A model generated the notes under the pieces. It worked only from the letters and a program-made list of their open reading frames with translations, had not been told where the DNA came from and did not search any database. A stretch of 64,000 nt of DNA from Methylobacillus sp. MM3 (lineage in GTDB: Bacteria > Pseudomonadota > Gammaproteobacteria > Burkholderiales > Methylophilaceae), in NCBI RefSeq assembly GCF_001645185.1, contig NZ_LXTQ01000040.1, forward strand, positions 229,224 through 293,223, given 5' to 3'. Shown here one piece after another: positions 53,640-62,884 of this stretch. Position 1 is the first letter of the stretch; every line of letters starts with the position of its first letter. A program made the position numbers and the translations under genes.

Positions 53640-54980
53640 ATGGCATTGAAATCCCAATCGCCAGTGACGCCGCACCATGTCGTCATCGTGGGCGGCGGGG
53701 CGGGTGGCCTGGAATTGGCTACCCGCTTGGGCGATAAATTAGGAAAAAGCGGGAAAGCCGCGATTACTCTGGTGGACAAGACTTCCACGCATTTATGGAA
53801 GCCATTGCTGCATGAAGTGGCGGCAGGCAGCATGGATATCGATCAGCACGAATTGGAGTATCTGGCGCAGGCTCGCTGGCACCACTTCAAATTTCGGCTT
53901 GGGGCGATGGAAGGCTTGAGTCGTACCATGAAGGAGATAACGCTGTCGCCGGTTTTCGATCTCGATGGCAAAGAGCTTATTCCGCGACGATCGCTTAAAT
54001 ACGATACGCTTATCATCGCAGTAGGCAGCGTATCCAACGATTTCGGTGTTCCGGGCGTCAAGGAGCATTGCATCGCATTGGATACACAAGCGGATGCGGT
54101 TGTCTTTCACCAAAAGCTGATCAATGCGTGCATCCGGGCGCAAACGCAGGAGTGGAGGTTGGGTCAGGGGCAGCTTGATGTAGCCATCATTGGAGGCGGT
54201 GCGACAGGCGTTGAGCTTTCGGCCGAGTTGCACAATACGACGCGTGAGCTGACAGCATACGGACTGGATCGTATCGATCCGGACCGCGATATACGCCTCA
54301 GTATCATTGAAGCCGCGCCTAGAGTGCTGCCAGCGCTTCCAGAGCATCTGTCGCTTGCGGTACAGCGGCAATTGGTGGATCTCAAAGTTGATCTTCACTT
54401 GGGAAAACGCGTGACGAAAGTCGATAACAACGGCGTTTATACCGGCGATGATCATTTTATTCCGGCAAAACTGGTTGTTTGGGCAGCCGGGATCAAGGCG
54501 CCGGACTTCCTGAAGAATATTGATGGTCTGGAGACTAATTGGTGCAATCAGTTGCTGGTCAAGCAGACGTTGCAGACCACGCGCGATGAAAGCATCTTTG
54601 CGTTCGGCGATTGTGCAGCCTGTCCATGGCCGGCACAAGGTGAAGGGCAATTGGTTCCTCCTCGCGCCCAAGCAGCACACCAGCAGGCATCAATGCTCGT
54701 CAAGAGTGTCGTCAATCGTATTAGTGGCAAGTCGCTACCGGAATATAAATACAGGGATTTCGGGTCGTTAGTGAATCTTGGCAAATACACGACGGTCGGC
54801 AACCTGATGGGTGGATTGACCAAGGGCGACTTGTTCATTCAGGGGGTTGTAGCTCGCATCATGTACCAATCACTCTACAAGATGCATCTTTATGCATTGC
54901 ATGGAATGACGAAAGTGGTGCTGGATACGATTGCACGTATCATCACGCGACGTACGGAGCCGCACGTCAAGCTGCATTAA
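53640..54980 (+). CDS. ndh: type II NADH dehydrogenase (NDH-2)
   Basis: A 446-residue FAD enzyme with two dinucleotide folds: HVVIVGGGAGGLELATRLGD at the N terminus for FAD and VAIIGGGATGVELSAELHNT for NADH. The signature WAAGIKAPDFL and the FGDCAACPWPAQ flavin segment are present, and the C terminus is amphipathic, as expected for membrane binding. It oxidises NADH and reduces quinone without pumping protons. It follows the lipoprotein cytochrome by 22 bases with no hairpin between, so the two form one unit. Start chosen at the ATG with GGAAGG upstream. Confidence 0.93.
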   Translation: MALKSQSPVTPHHVVIVGGGAGGLELATRLGDKLGKSGKAAITLVDKTSTHLWKPLLHEVAAGSMDIDQHELEYLAQARWHHFKFRLGAMEGLSRTMKEITLSPVFDLDGKELIPRRSLKYDTLIIAVGSVSNDFGVPGVKEHCIALDTQADAVVFHQKLINACIRAQTQEWRLGQGQLDVAIIGGGATGVELSAELHNTTRELTAYGLDRIDPDRDIRLSIIEAAPRVLPALPEHLSLAVQRQLVDLKVDLHLGKRVTKVDNNGVYTGDDHFIPAKLVVWAAGIKAPDFLKNIDGLETNWCNQLLVKQTLQTTRDESIFAFGDCAACPWPAQGEGQLVPPRAQAAHQQASMLVKSVVNRISGKSLPEYKYRDFGSLVNLGKYTTVGNLMGGLTKGDLFIQGVVARIMYQSLYKMHLYALHGMTKVVLDTIARIITRRTEPHVKLH

Positions 54981-55001
54981 ATTTGAGCGTGGTATGCAGA
55001 T

Positions 55002-55036
55002 AAAAAGCCGCCTGTCTTGCAGGCGGCTTTTTTATG
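55002..55036. terminator. bidirectional rho-independent terminator
   Basis: A 13-bp stem (aaaaagccgcctg / caggcggcttttt) with a short loop and A/T runs on both sides separates ndh from the convergent lplT. Confidence 0.93.
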
Positions 55037-55037
55037 T

Positions 55038-56216
55038 TTATGGATGGTGGTGCAACGGGCGTTGATTGCGATAAATGCGATAGATGATGCCCATGGTCAG
55101 GCTTACGAAGGCACCAAAAAGAAAGACGATCGACATGATCGACATTTCAGCTTTTACCATCATGGTATAGGCGCCGATCATCAACAGAATACCCAGGTTT
55201 TCATTGAAATTTTGCACGGCGATGGAATGTCCTGCGCCGATCAGGATATGGCCGCGATGCTGCAGCAGCGCGTTAAGAGGCACTACAAAATAACCCGCCA
55301 ATACGCCGATGACAAAGAGTATGACGGCGGCGATATGCCATTCGGTAATCAATACCATGCCGGCAACGAGAAAGCCCATCAGGATACCAGCTGGCAATAC
55401 TTTGACCGATTCCTCGAGTTTCACGTATCTTGCGGCGAACACGGACCCAAACGCGATACCAAAAGCCACCATGGCGGTAAGCTGAGTGGATTTATCGAGG
55501 CCGAAGCTCAAAGCAATCGCAGCCCAGGCAATGACAACAAGACGCATGGTGGCTCCTGCGCCCCAGAACAAGGTGGTTACAGCTAGTGCTACTCGCCCTT
55601 GCGGGTCGCGCCAGAGTGCAATGAAGGCATGCCAGAAGTCGTGCAATAAATAAAACAGGCTTTTCTTGGGAATAGTGTGATCGATAGGTACATGCGGAAT
55701 ATACATATTGAAGCCGGCCGCTGCAAGGTAGAGCACGGTGATGATAATCATTGCCAGGCGAGGGTCGACGGAGGCCATGTGACCGCCGATGACGGCACCC
55801 AGAATGATGGCTGCAACCGTCGTGCCTTCCATCCAGCCGTTTGCTTTTACCAAGTAATCGGGAGGAAGATATTCGGTGAGAATGCCGTACTTTGCAGGCG
55901 AATAGGACGCTGCTCCGATCCCAACAATTGCGTAAGCATAAAGAGGCGGCATTCCAAGCAGCATCGCAAGCGAGCCTATGAACTTGATGGCATTGGAAAT
56001 GAACATTACCCGTCCCTTGGGTAATGAGTCGGCAAATGAGCCGACGAAGGGTGCAAGAGCAATATACGAAATGACAAATACGCCTTGAAGCACAGGCGTA
56101 TGCCAATCAGGCGCGCTCATTTCCACGAGCAATGCTATGGCGGCAAAAAGGAGCGCATTATCGGCGAGTGCCGACAGGAACTGCGCCGCGAGTATGATGT
56201 AAAAACCTGAATTCAT
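55038..56216 (-). CDS. lplT: lysophospholipid transporter LplT
   Basis: A 392-residue major facilitator with about 12 helices. MNSGFYIILAAQFLSALADN, GAASYSPAKYGILTEYLPPD and LVKANGWMEGTTVAAIILGA are characteristic of LplT, which flips lysophospholipids inward for re-acylation by Aas. In many genomes lplT and aas are adjacent or fused; no aas lies beside it here. Confidence 0.9.
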   Translation of the reverse strand: MNSGFYIILAAQFLSALADNALLFAAIALLVEMSAPDWHTPVLQGVFVISYIALAPFVGSFADSLPKGRVMFISNAIKFIGSLAMLLGMPPLYAYAIVGIGAASYSPAKYGILTEYLPPDYLVKANGWMEGTTVAAIILGAVIGGHMASVDPRLAMIIITVLYLAAAGFNMYIPHVPIDHTIPKKSLFYLLHDFWHAFIALWRDPQGRVALAVTTLFWGAGATMRLVVIAWAAIALSFGLDKSTQLTAMVAFGIAFGSVFAARYVKLEESVKVLPAGILMGFLVAGMVLITEWHIAAVILFVIGVLAGYFVVPLNALLQHRGHILIGAGHSIAVQNFNENLGILLMIGAYTMMVKAEMSIMSIVFLFGAFVSLTMGIIYRIYRNQRPLHHHP

Positions 56217-56260
56217 GATGAAATCATGGCGCTGCTAAATTCGGACGCCATTGAAAGTCG

Positions 56261-57658
56261 CTAGAGCACCTCAGCAGCAAAGTCGGCCAGGCGAGAGCGC
56301 TCGCCGCGCATGAGCGTGACATGTCCATTGTGCTGCCATCCCTTGAAGCGATCGACAACATACGTCAAACCGGAGCTGCCTTCCGTCAGGTAGGGCGTAT
56401 CGATCTGGGCGATATTGCCGAGACAGACAACCTTGGTACCGGGGCCCGCGCGCGTGATCAGGGTTTTCATCTGCTTGGGCGTGAGATTCTGCGCTTCGTC
56501 AATAATCAGGAATTTATGCAGGAAAGTACGTCCGCGCATAAAGTTGAGTGATTTGATCTTGATGCGCGTGCGGATCAGGTCCTGCGTAGCAGCACGCCCC
56601 CAATCGCCGGCTTCGTCATCAGTTTTGTTGAGTACATCGAGGTTATCTTCGAGTGCGCCCATCCATGGCGCCATTTTCTCCTCCTCGGTGCCGGGCAGGA
56701 AGCCGATATCCTCTCCTACAGGAACAGTGACGCGGGTCATGATGATTTCGCTGTAGATTTTCTTGTCCAGCGTTTGCGTCAGTGCGGAAGCCAGTGTCAG
56801 CAGTGTCTTGCCGGTGCCAGCCTGACCCAGTAGCGTGATGAAGTCGACATCGGGATCCATCAGCAAATTGAGCGCGAAATTCTGTTCGCGATTGCGTGCG
56901 GTGATGCCCCAGATGTTGTTTTTGGGCTGGGTGAAATCCTTGACCACCTCCAAAACGGCGGATTTTCCTTGCTGTTCGCGCACGATGGCGTGAAAGGGTT
57001 TTTCGAATTCGTAATAGACGAATTCGTTGACCATGAAGCTCTGACAAAGCGGGCCGGTGATGCGGTAAAACATCTTGCCGGACTCCTGCCAGGACTCCAT
57101 CGCCTTGCTATGTTTTTCCCAGAAATCGGCCGGCAATTCCTTCATGCCGGAATACAGGAGTTCCGTATCTTCCAGGACTTTGTCATTGAAGTAATCTTCC
57201 GCAGCGATGCCCATGGCTCGGGCCTTGATGCGGATATTGATGTCCTTGCTGACGAGGGTGACCTGGCGCTCCGGATATTGCTTCTGCAAGTAAACGACAA
57301 CGCCCAGGATCTGGTTGTCGGCCTTGCTTCCGGCCAGCATCGGCAATTCAACGCTGACGGCGTGCGTCTGGAGGAAGAGGCGGCCGGTACTGAAATTATT
57401 ATTGTTGACGGTAAGAGGGCAACCTTCTTCAAGGTTGGCGAGGCGGTGGCCAATGATTTCTTCCAGGTTGCGGCTGGCCTGGCGGGCGTTGCGCGCGACT
57501 TCAGTCAGCCCCTTTTTGTTATTGTCCAGTTCTTCCAGTGTCACCATCGGCAGGTAGACGTCGTGTTCCTCAAAACGGAATAGACTGGATGGGTCATGCA
57601 TCAATACATTGGTATCGAGAACGAACAGCTTGGTATTGGCGCCGCGTTTTTTTGTCAT
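56261..57658 (-). CDS. PhoH family protein with N-terminal PIN domain
   Basis: A 465-residue protein. The PIN domain (about 10-150) begins KLFVLDTNVLMHDPSSLFRF and has conserved acids in SKDINIRIKARAMG. The PhoH ATPase follows, with Walker A GQAGTGKT at residues 278-285 and Walker B FLIIDEAQNLTPKQMKTLI at about 400. PIN-PhoH proteins are thought to be RNA helicase-nucleases. It lies 15 bases downstream of bcp on the same strand. Confidence 0.95.
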   Translation of the reverse strand: MTKKRGANTKLFVLDTNVLMHDPSSLFRFEEHDVYLPMVTLEELDNNKKGLTEVARNARQASRNLEEIIGHRLANLEEGCPLTVNNNNFSTGRLFLQTHAVSVELPMLAGSKADNQILGVVVYLQKQYPERQVTLVSKDINIRIKARAMGIAAEDYFNDKVLEDTELLYSGMKELPADFWEKHSKAMESWQESGKMFYRITGPLCQSFMVNEFVYYEFEKPFHAIVREQQGKSAVLEVVKDFTQPKNNIWGITARNREQNFALNLLMDPDVDFITLLGQAGTGKTLLTLASALTQTLDKKIYSEIIMTRVTVPVGEDIGFLPGTEEEKMAPWMGALEDNLDVLNKTDDEAGDWGRAATQDLIRTRIKIKSLNFMRGRTFLHKFLIIDEAQNLTPKQMKTLITRAGPGTKVVCLGNIAQIDTPYLTEGSSGLTYVVDRFKGWQHNGHVTLMRGERSRLADFAAEVL

Positions 57659-57673
57659 GCCAGTAACGCTTTC

Positions 57674-58129
57674 CTAGATTGATTGAATGAAATCGAGCAG
57701 CGCCTGGGCGTGATTGGGGACTTTTACGCCTCGCCATTCTTGCCGCAATAAGCCATTTTCGTCGATGACGAACGTGCTGCGTTCGATACCGCGAAACTGT
57801 TTGCCATACATGTTTTTCATTTTGATGACGCCGAAAAGCGAACAGGCCAGTTCTTCGGTATCTGCAAGCAGATCGAATGGAAAATTCTGTTTTGCCTTGA
57901 AATTCTCGTGCGATTTCAGGCTGTCACGAGAGATACCAAATATCTCTGCGCCGGCTTCCTTGAATTTCGGATAAAGGTCGCGAAACTGCTGGCCCTCGGT
58001 GGTGCAGCCGGGAGTCGAATCCTTGGGGTAGAAATAGAGGACGAGTTTTGTTCCGCCATATTGCGAAAGCTTGAATTGCCGGGTGCCGGTGGCGGGGAGT
58101 TCGAAGTCGGGTATGGCTTGATTCAACAT
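57674..58129 (-). CDS. bcp: thioredoxin-dependent thiol peroxidase Bcp/PrxQ
   Basis: A 151-residue peroxiredoxin that reduces hydroperoxides. The peroxidatic Cys42 is in YPKDSTPGCTTEG. The resolving cysteine usual in Escherichia coli Bcp five residues later is replaced by Gln47. The only other cysteine is Cys96 (EELACSLFG), which could act instead or leave a one-Cys enzyme. The gene precedes phoH and probably shares its transcript. Confidence 0.93.
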   Translation of the reverse strand: MLNQAIPDFELPATGTRQFKLSQYGGTKLVLYFYPKDSTPGCTTEGQQFRDLYPKFKEAGAEIFGISRDSLKSHENFKAKQNFPFDLLADTEELACSLFGVIKMKNMYGKQFRGIERSTFVIDENGLLRQEWRGVKVPNHAQALLDFIQSI

Positions 58130-58194
58130 GATGAGAGTCTAACGCTTAACGCTATCATTGTTGTTAAAAAATGTCGGTGAGGCAATAGATACGG

Positions 58195-58743
58195 ATGAAT
58201 ATTCCAGCAAAGGATGATGGTGCCGGGAAGGCGCGAGTATTTTTTGCCTTATGGCCTGAACCAGCGCTGCGTCGTCAATTGCATGCATTGGCGCTGCATT
58301 ATCAGGGGGCATGCGGCGGCAGCGTCATGCGTGCCGAAACTCTGCACCTTACGCTGTTGTTCCTGGGAGAAGTGTCGCAAGAGAATATCCGGAAATTACA
58401 GCAGCAAGTCGATGCGCTGGAAATGGCGCCGTTTTCCATTCATCTGGCGCATATCGCATGCTGGCGCCATAACCGGATCGCCTATGCTGCGCCGGAGGGG
58501 GAGACTGCACCGTTGCAGACGTTGTCGCAAGCATTACGCGTGCTCACGGATACCATTGGAGTCGAATTCGACCGCCGGGATTTTACGCCGCATGTGACGC
58601 TGCTGAGAAAAGTGACGCAGGCATTCGAGTCGCAGCCTATCGAGTTGCCCGAGTGGAAGGTCGAGACCTTTTCTTTGGTCAAGTCATCAACGCTCAATGG
58701 GAGAGCGAGTTATCGCACATTAAAAACCTGGAGATGCACGTGA
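58195..58743 (+). CDS. thpR: RNA 2',3'-cyclic phosphodiesterase ThpR
   Basis: A 182-residue 2H phosphoesterase. The two catalytic HxT motifs are HLTL at residues 51-54 and HVTL at 133-136. It opens 2',3'-cyclic phosphate ends of RNA and has ligase activity in vitro. It is divergent from bcp, and its last 24 bases overlap the 3' end of the convergent sensor kinase gene. Confidence 0.93.
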   Translation: MNIPAKDDGAGKARVFFALWPEPALRRQLHALALHYQGACGGSVMRAETLHLTLLFLGEVSQENIRKLQQQVDALEMAPFSIHLAHIACWRHNRIAYAAPEGETAPLQTLSQALRVLTDTIGVEFDRRDFTPHVTLLRKVTQAFESQPIELPEWKVETFSLVKSSTLNGRASYRTLKTWRCT

Positions 58744-60210
58744 TGAATCGGGCTGTTCGATGCGGCGCGGAAGATCGAGAAGGACCAGGGTCCCGCCGCC
58801 TTCACGCGGATGAAATGCCAGGCTGCCGCCCAGAGCTTCACATGCCTTGAACGCAAAAGGAATTCCGAGTCCCGTACCGAATCGCTTGGTCGATGGGCCG
58901 GGACTGAGCGCACCTGGGTCGGGTTTGAACGGCATGCCTGCGCCGCGGTCTGCAATCTGAATTTCAATGCGTTCGTGTGATATCGCATGCGTAATCGAAA
59001 TGGCGGAGTCGGCGGACGATGCGTCGATGGCATTCATGAGCAGATTGTAAAGTGCCTGTTCCAGCAGGTGCTCGTCCAGAATGGCGGTGTCTTTGTCATT
59101 CGCAGGCTGGAGTTCCACGGTGATGGATTTTTCCCTGAGTTTTTGCTGCAAAGGCATAAGCGCACCTTGAATCACGGATTGCAGGCTGCAGGATTTCGGC
59201 TGCGGTTTGAGCGGATGGAGGTAAGCGAGCATGGCGCCTGTCCAGCGTTCCAGTCTGTCTACCGCACTGATGATGTCCTTGAGCGCATCTCGTGTTTCGG
59301 CATCCAGTTCGGGGGTGTCTGCGACCTGCGCCGTTGCCCGGATGCTGGCAAGCGGATTGCGGATGTTGTGCGCCAGCATCGGCACCAATGCCCCCTGCGC
59401 CGCCTGTTTTTCGCTACGGACGAGGGCTTCCTGGCTGCGCGCGAGATCGTTCGCCATGCGGTTGATGGATCCGGCGAGCGTAGCCAGTTCCGCGGCGCCT
59501 TCGGTCGGTGCTTTGTGCTCCAGCCTGCCCGCGCTGATTTCCATCGTGGCGTGCAGGATGTCCGAAATCGGGCGAACGATGGCGCGTTTCAGGAACAGGC
59601 GGGAGAACATCAGCAGCAGAGTAGCCAGGCCTATCGGGATGATGAGCAGTGTAATCGCCGTGCGATTGGCGTCTTCCAGCCTTTTTTGCAATTCCTGCTG
59701 CTTTTGCGTCAATAATCGTTCGGCATGGGCGGAAATCGCCTCATAACGGCTGAAAATCCCGGATTCGAGATCGGTATTCAATGCCTTGCGCAATTCATCG
59801 CTGGGCATTTCGCTGTGACGGTGCAGGACATCGCCGGTTTCACGCAGGAAATCCCGATAACTTTGCTCGAGCCGGGCAACGGCATCGAGCTCTTCCGACC
59901 CTACCGCCATGCCGCGCAATTCACTGAAATGGTGTTCTACCGAACGCGTGTAACCGTCGTATTCTTCCCGTGCCAAGGGATCGTCGAGGAAATACGCGTC
60001 GAAAAGCTCTTTCATCTGGCGATAGAGATCACCGCGCGTCTGCTGGATTTCCTGAATGAGCCGGTTGATGCGCAGCGACTCGTGAGAAGCCTGCTGCCAA
60101 AAATGGATGCCGGCGGCCCCCGCGACGCCGGCCAGCACGATGAGCAAGACGAAGATCAACTCATGGGTAAGCAGCAATTGCTTCAGCGATTTTGGCTTGT
60201 GCTGCGCCAT
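58720..60210 (-). CDS. orphan membrane sensor histidine kinase
   Basis: A 496-residue kinase. Two membrane helices (about 17-36 and 186-206) bracket a helical periplasmic sensor of about 150 residues. A HAMP domain (about 207-260) leads to the H box with His281 in PMLAHNIRNPLASIRATAQV, then the N box LLMNAIDASS (about 385), G1 DRGAGMPF and G2 GTGLGIPFAFKACEALGG. The ligand is unknown. No response regulator is adjacent; the gene lies 14 bases after tonB on the same strand. Confidence 0.92.
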   Translation of the reverse strand: MAQHKPKSLKQLLLTHELIFVLLIVLAGVAGAAGIHFWQQASHESLRINRLIQEIQQTRGDLYRQMKELFDAYFLDDPLAREEYDGYTRSVEHHFSELRGMAVGSEELDAVARLEQSYRDFLRETGDVLHRHSEMPSDELRKALNTDLESGIFSRYEAISAHAERLLTQKQQELQKRLEDANRTAITLLIIPIGLATLLLMFSRLFLKRAIVRPISDILHATMEISAGRLEHKAPTEGAAELATLAGSINRMANDLARSQEALVRSEKQAAQGALVPMLAHNIRNPLASIRATAQVADTPELDAETRDALKDIISAVDRLERWTGAMLAYLHPLKPQPKSCSLQSVIQGALMPLQQKLREKSITVELQPANDKDTAILDEHLLEQALYNLLMNAIDASSADSAISITHAISHERIEIQIADRGAGMPFKPDPGALSPGPSTKRFGTGLGIPFAFKACEALGGSLAFHPREGGGTLVLLDLPRRIEQPDSSRASPGF

Positions 60211-60224
60211 GGTCGAGATCGGGT

Positions 60225-60977
60225 TTATTCGAGCCGGAAGGAAATCGGGACGCGAACTGTGAAGCTGCGGCCGCGCAATGCTTCGGGAATGGGGGGCGGC
60301 TGTACCATGCGCTTCACCATTTCCTGGGCTTCCGTATTGAATACTTCGCGGTCGCTGGCTTCTTCGATCCTGACCGACACTACCTTGCCATTGGTATCGA
60401 TTTCCAGCAGAAGGCTTACGGAGCCTTCCCAGCCGCGCATCTGGGCGATACGCGGGTAGCGCTTGTGCTTGCCGATTTCACGGCTGAGCGAGTTGCCGTA
60501 AGCCTGACGAGCAGATTCGAGATCCGCTTCGCTGGGGCCGACGGGTTTCGGCGGCTCGGGCGGCGGTGGAGGTGGCGCCGTAAAGGTGGGCGGATGTTCT
60601 TCAGCCTTCGGCGCGGCGGAAATAACAGGAGGGGCAGGCGGCGGATCCGAGTGGGGCGCCTCGGTAGGCGTGTCAGGTATTTGTACCGGAGCGGGTTGCT
60701 CGACGGGTTTGGGCGGAGTTGCCTGTTTCACCGGTTCGGGTTTGGGTTCCGGCTTAGGAGGCTCCGGTTTAGGAGGTTCTGGCGGTGCGACTTCCTCAAC
60801 GGGCTGGGGCGGCTCGGGCTTTACCAACTCTACAGTCAGGACGGATTTCTGAACAGGATGATCAAACTGGATGGGCTGCATGAATCCGGCGAGTATTGCA
60901 TGCAGGATTACCGATAACCCCAAGGCCCAAGCCAAGCTGTGCTGTTTGAGATGATTGACGAAATCGGCGCGGGCCAT
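60225..60977 (-). CDS. tonB: TonB family energy transducer
   Basis: A 250-residue TonB. One N-terminal helix (about 15-33) is followed by a long Pro/Glu/Lys-rich spacer (about 50-150) and a C-terminal domain with YPRIAQMRGWEGSVSLLLEI, which binds the TonB box of outer-membrane receptors. exbB and exbD are not next to it; the tolQR genes are 39 kb away. The receptor served is unknown. A sensor kinase gene follows immediately. Confidence 0.93.
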   Translation of the reverse strand: MARADFVNHLKQHSLAWALGLSVILHAILAGFMQPIQFDHPVQKSVLTVELVKPEPPQPVEEVAPPEPPKPEPPKPEPKPEPVKQATPPKPVEQPAPVQIPDTPTEAPHSDPPPAPPVISAAPKAEEHPPTFTAPPPPPPEPPKPVGPSEADLESARQAYGNSLSREIGKHKRYPRIAQMRGWEGSVSLLLEIDTNGKVVSVRIEEASDREVFNTEAQEMVKRMVQPPPIPEALRGRSFTVRVPISFRLE

Positions 60978-61107
60978 CTAGGGATTTTTTCTAACTGCTG
61001 CGTTGGGTTAAATGGGAAACGCCGCATTATAGCAGCAAGCGAATCCGCGGCTTACCTCGGGAAGTCTGCGGTAAAACAAGCAGATGAACAGAGGGTGGCC
61101 AATGATT

Positions 61108-62040
61108 TCATTCCCATTCAAGCTTGGGGTAAATGAGATTTACATTGCGGCGATTGACGCTATCGAACAATACCCAGTTTTCCTTTTCGGATGCGGCAGC
61201 GGTATCCATGGATTGTTCCATGGATTCGCCGTTCTGGATGCTGCTGCGTACGTCGGCCAGCAGTGTTTCCAGATAGCGCTGCTCATTGTTCAGCGCCTGA
61301 TTCCAGTCGGTCACGACAGGCCCGTGCCCGGGAATGGCGCGTAGAGCGGAAACGGCGCGCAGCGTTTCTATCGCGCTCAGCCATCCCTTGACGTCGCCAT
61401 CGATGGACGGCGTGCGCTCGACAAAAAGAAGATCGCCTGTCCAGAGTGTCGCGGTGGAATGGTCCAGAACGGTAAGGTCGGTATTGGTGTGAGCCGTGGG
61501 GTAAGCGGTCAGCAATAAGTTACGACCGCCGAGATCGAGTTCCAGCGTGGAAGTCACGGCCTGCGTCGGTTTGACGATATCGCTGCCGGTGGCGGCCTCT
61601 CCCAGCCACGTGGCGTTATTGCGAAGGTAAGCTTCCTTGCGCAATTCCATCGCATTTGCCAGATTGGCATGCCCGACGTAGATCGGCTTGTCGGCCAGAA
61701 AAGCGGCATTGCCGAATATGTGGTCGGGATGCACATGGGTATTGATGACGTAAAGTACGGGCAAGGGCGTGACCTTGCGCACCGATTCGCGCAACCGTTG
61801 TCCAATCGCCAGACTACCGCCGCTATCGATGATTGCGACGCCTTTTTCGCCGACGATGAAGCCGATATTGCTGATATCGCCGTGATATCCCTGATCGAGG
61901 TCCTCATGCGTGCCGTGATGCACATATACGCCGGGTGCGGCTTCATCCATGGGCAGGGGTTCGGCGCGGGCGGCCAGTGTGACGAAAGTAGCCAGCAGCA
62001 ACATCAACCATTTATGCATATGAATATCGGCCTTCATCAT
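61108..62040 (-). CDS. exported metallo-beta-lactamase-fold hydrolase (quinoprotein relay type)
   Basis: A 310-residue protein with a signal peptide (MHKWLMLLLATFVTLAARA from residue 8). The metal-binding motif is THVHPDH at residues 101-107, with further ligands in TAHTNTDL, LWTGDLL and IPGHGP. It matches the SoxH-related metallohydrolases described as part of a quinoprotein relay system and found with PQQ dehydrogenases; the reaction is unknown. The start may be 62040, 62037 or 62019. It is divergent from cytochrome b561. Confidence 0.88.
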   Translation of the reverse strand: MMKADIHMHKWLMLLLATFVTLAARAEPLPMDEAAPGVYVHHGTHEDLDQGYHGDISNIGFIVGEKGVAIIDSGGSLAIGQRLRESVRKVTPLPVLYVINTHVHPDHIFGNAAFLADKPIYVGHANLANAMELRKEAYLRNNATWLGEAATGSDIVKPTQAVTSTLELDLGGRNLLLTAYPTAHTNTDLTVLDHSTATLWTGDLLFVERTPSIDGDVKGWLSAIETLRAVSALRAIPGHGPVVTDWNQALNNEQRYLETLLADVRSSIQNGESMEQSMDTAAASEKENWVLFDSVNRRNVNLIYPKLEWE

Positions 62041-62225
62041 GGGTTCGAGGGATAGAGACTAGGGTTGGGGAAGAGCTATTATGCCATTTTTGCTTGGACT
62101 TCCGGCTTGTCTGGGCGGTTCAGCCAGGCTCCATCGATGTTGGCTCAAGAAAAAAAGTGTATATTTCGGCTGGGCCCGGATGAGATTGCCGGGGGAATAT
62201 TTAATCCATTGACAGGCTGGATCTA

Positions 62226-62828
62226 ATGAACGACACCGTAGAACGCTATACGAAAACAGCGATTATCCTGCATTGGCTGGTCGCTCTCATGATTATTGTC
62301 ATGCTGGCGCTGGGTTTATGGATGCATGAACTGCCCAAGGACGCTCCTAAAACTGCTGTTTTCGATTTATTCAACTGGGGTATCTATACGGTAACGCTGC
62401 CGGAGCCGGTGTCGGTGCGAACGTTTTATTTCAATCTGCATAAATCGATAGGCATGACCGTTCTGGTAATTATTCTGATCCGTGTTATCTGGCGCTTGAC
62501 ACATGCTGCCCCGGCATTCCCCGCCACCATGAAGGCGTGGGAGATGAAACTTGCCGATTGGGGACATAAAGGGCTGTATGTATTGATGTTGGTGTTGCCG
62601 CTCAGTGGTTTCATCATGTCGATTTACAGCAAATGGGGAATCATGTGGTTCGGCATTCCGGTAGTGAAGGGGCTGGATAATCCCCAGTTGCGCGATTTTT
62701 TCAAGGAAGTGCACGAAATCTCGGCATGGCTGATAATCCTGCTAATTGTTTTGCATGTGATCGCCGCGGTTAAGCACAAGGTGGTGGACAAGGACGATGT
62801 CATGAAGCGCATGTCCTTGCATGGCTGA
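62226..62828 (+). CDS. cytochrome b561
   Basis: A 200-residue inner-membrane b-type cytochrome with four helices. The likely haem ligands are His16 (TAIILHWLVALMI), His in FYFNLHKSIGMT, His in FKEVHEISAWL and His in VLHVIAAVKH. Such proteins exchange electrons between periplasmic donors and quinone. It lies between the metallohydrolase and the SoxYZ-like carrier, so it may serve that relay; this is inference from position. A terminator follows. Confidence 0.92.
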   Translation: MNDTVERYTKTAIILHWLVALMIIVMLALGLWMHELPKDAPKTAVFDLFNWGIYTVTLPEPVSVRTFYFNLHKSIGMTVLVIILIRVIWRLTHAAPAFPATMKAWEMKLADWGHKGLYVLMLVLPLSGFIMSIYSKWGIMWFGIPVVKGLDNPQLRDFFKEVHEISAWLIILLIVLHVIAAVKHKVVDKDDVMKRMSLHG

Positions 62829-62843
62829 GTGAAGTAAAAAAAC

Positions 62844-62869
62844 AAAGGGGCGCCAGGGCGCCCTTTTTT
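62844..62869. terminator. terminator between cytochrome b561 and SoxYZ-like gene
   Basis: A 10-bp stem (GGGGCGC-type arms around CAGG) with A-run before and T-run after, placed 16 bases after the cytochrome stop and 16 before the convergent carrier stop. Confidence 0.85.
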
Positions 62870-62884
62870 ATTGCCTGCTATCCG

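Noticed and set aside
53793..54680. Minus-strand open frame of 295 codons in ndh
   Set aside because: Antisense to a clear NDH-2 with two Rossmann motifs; no start signal or family features.
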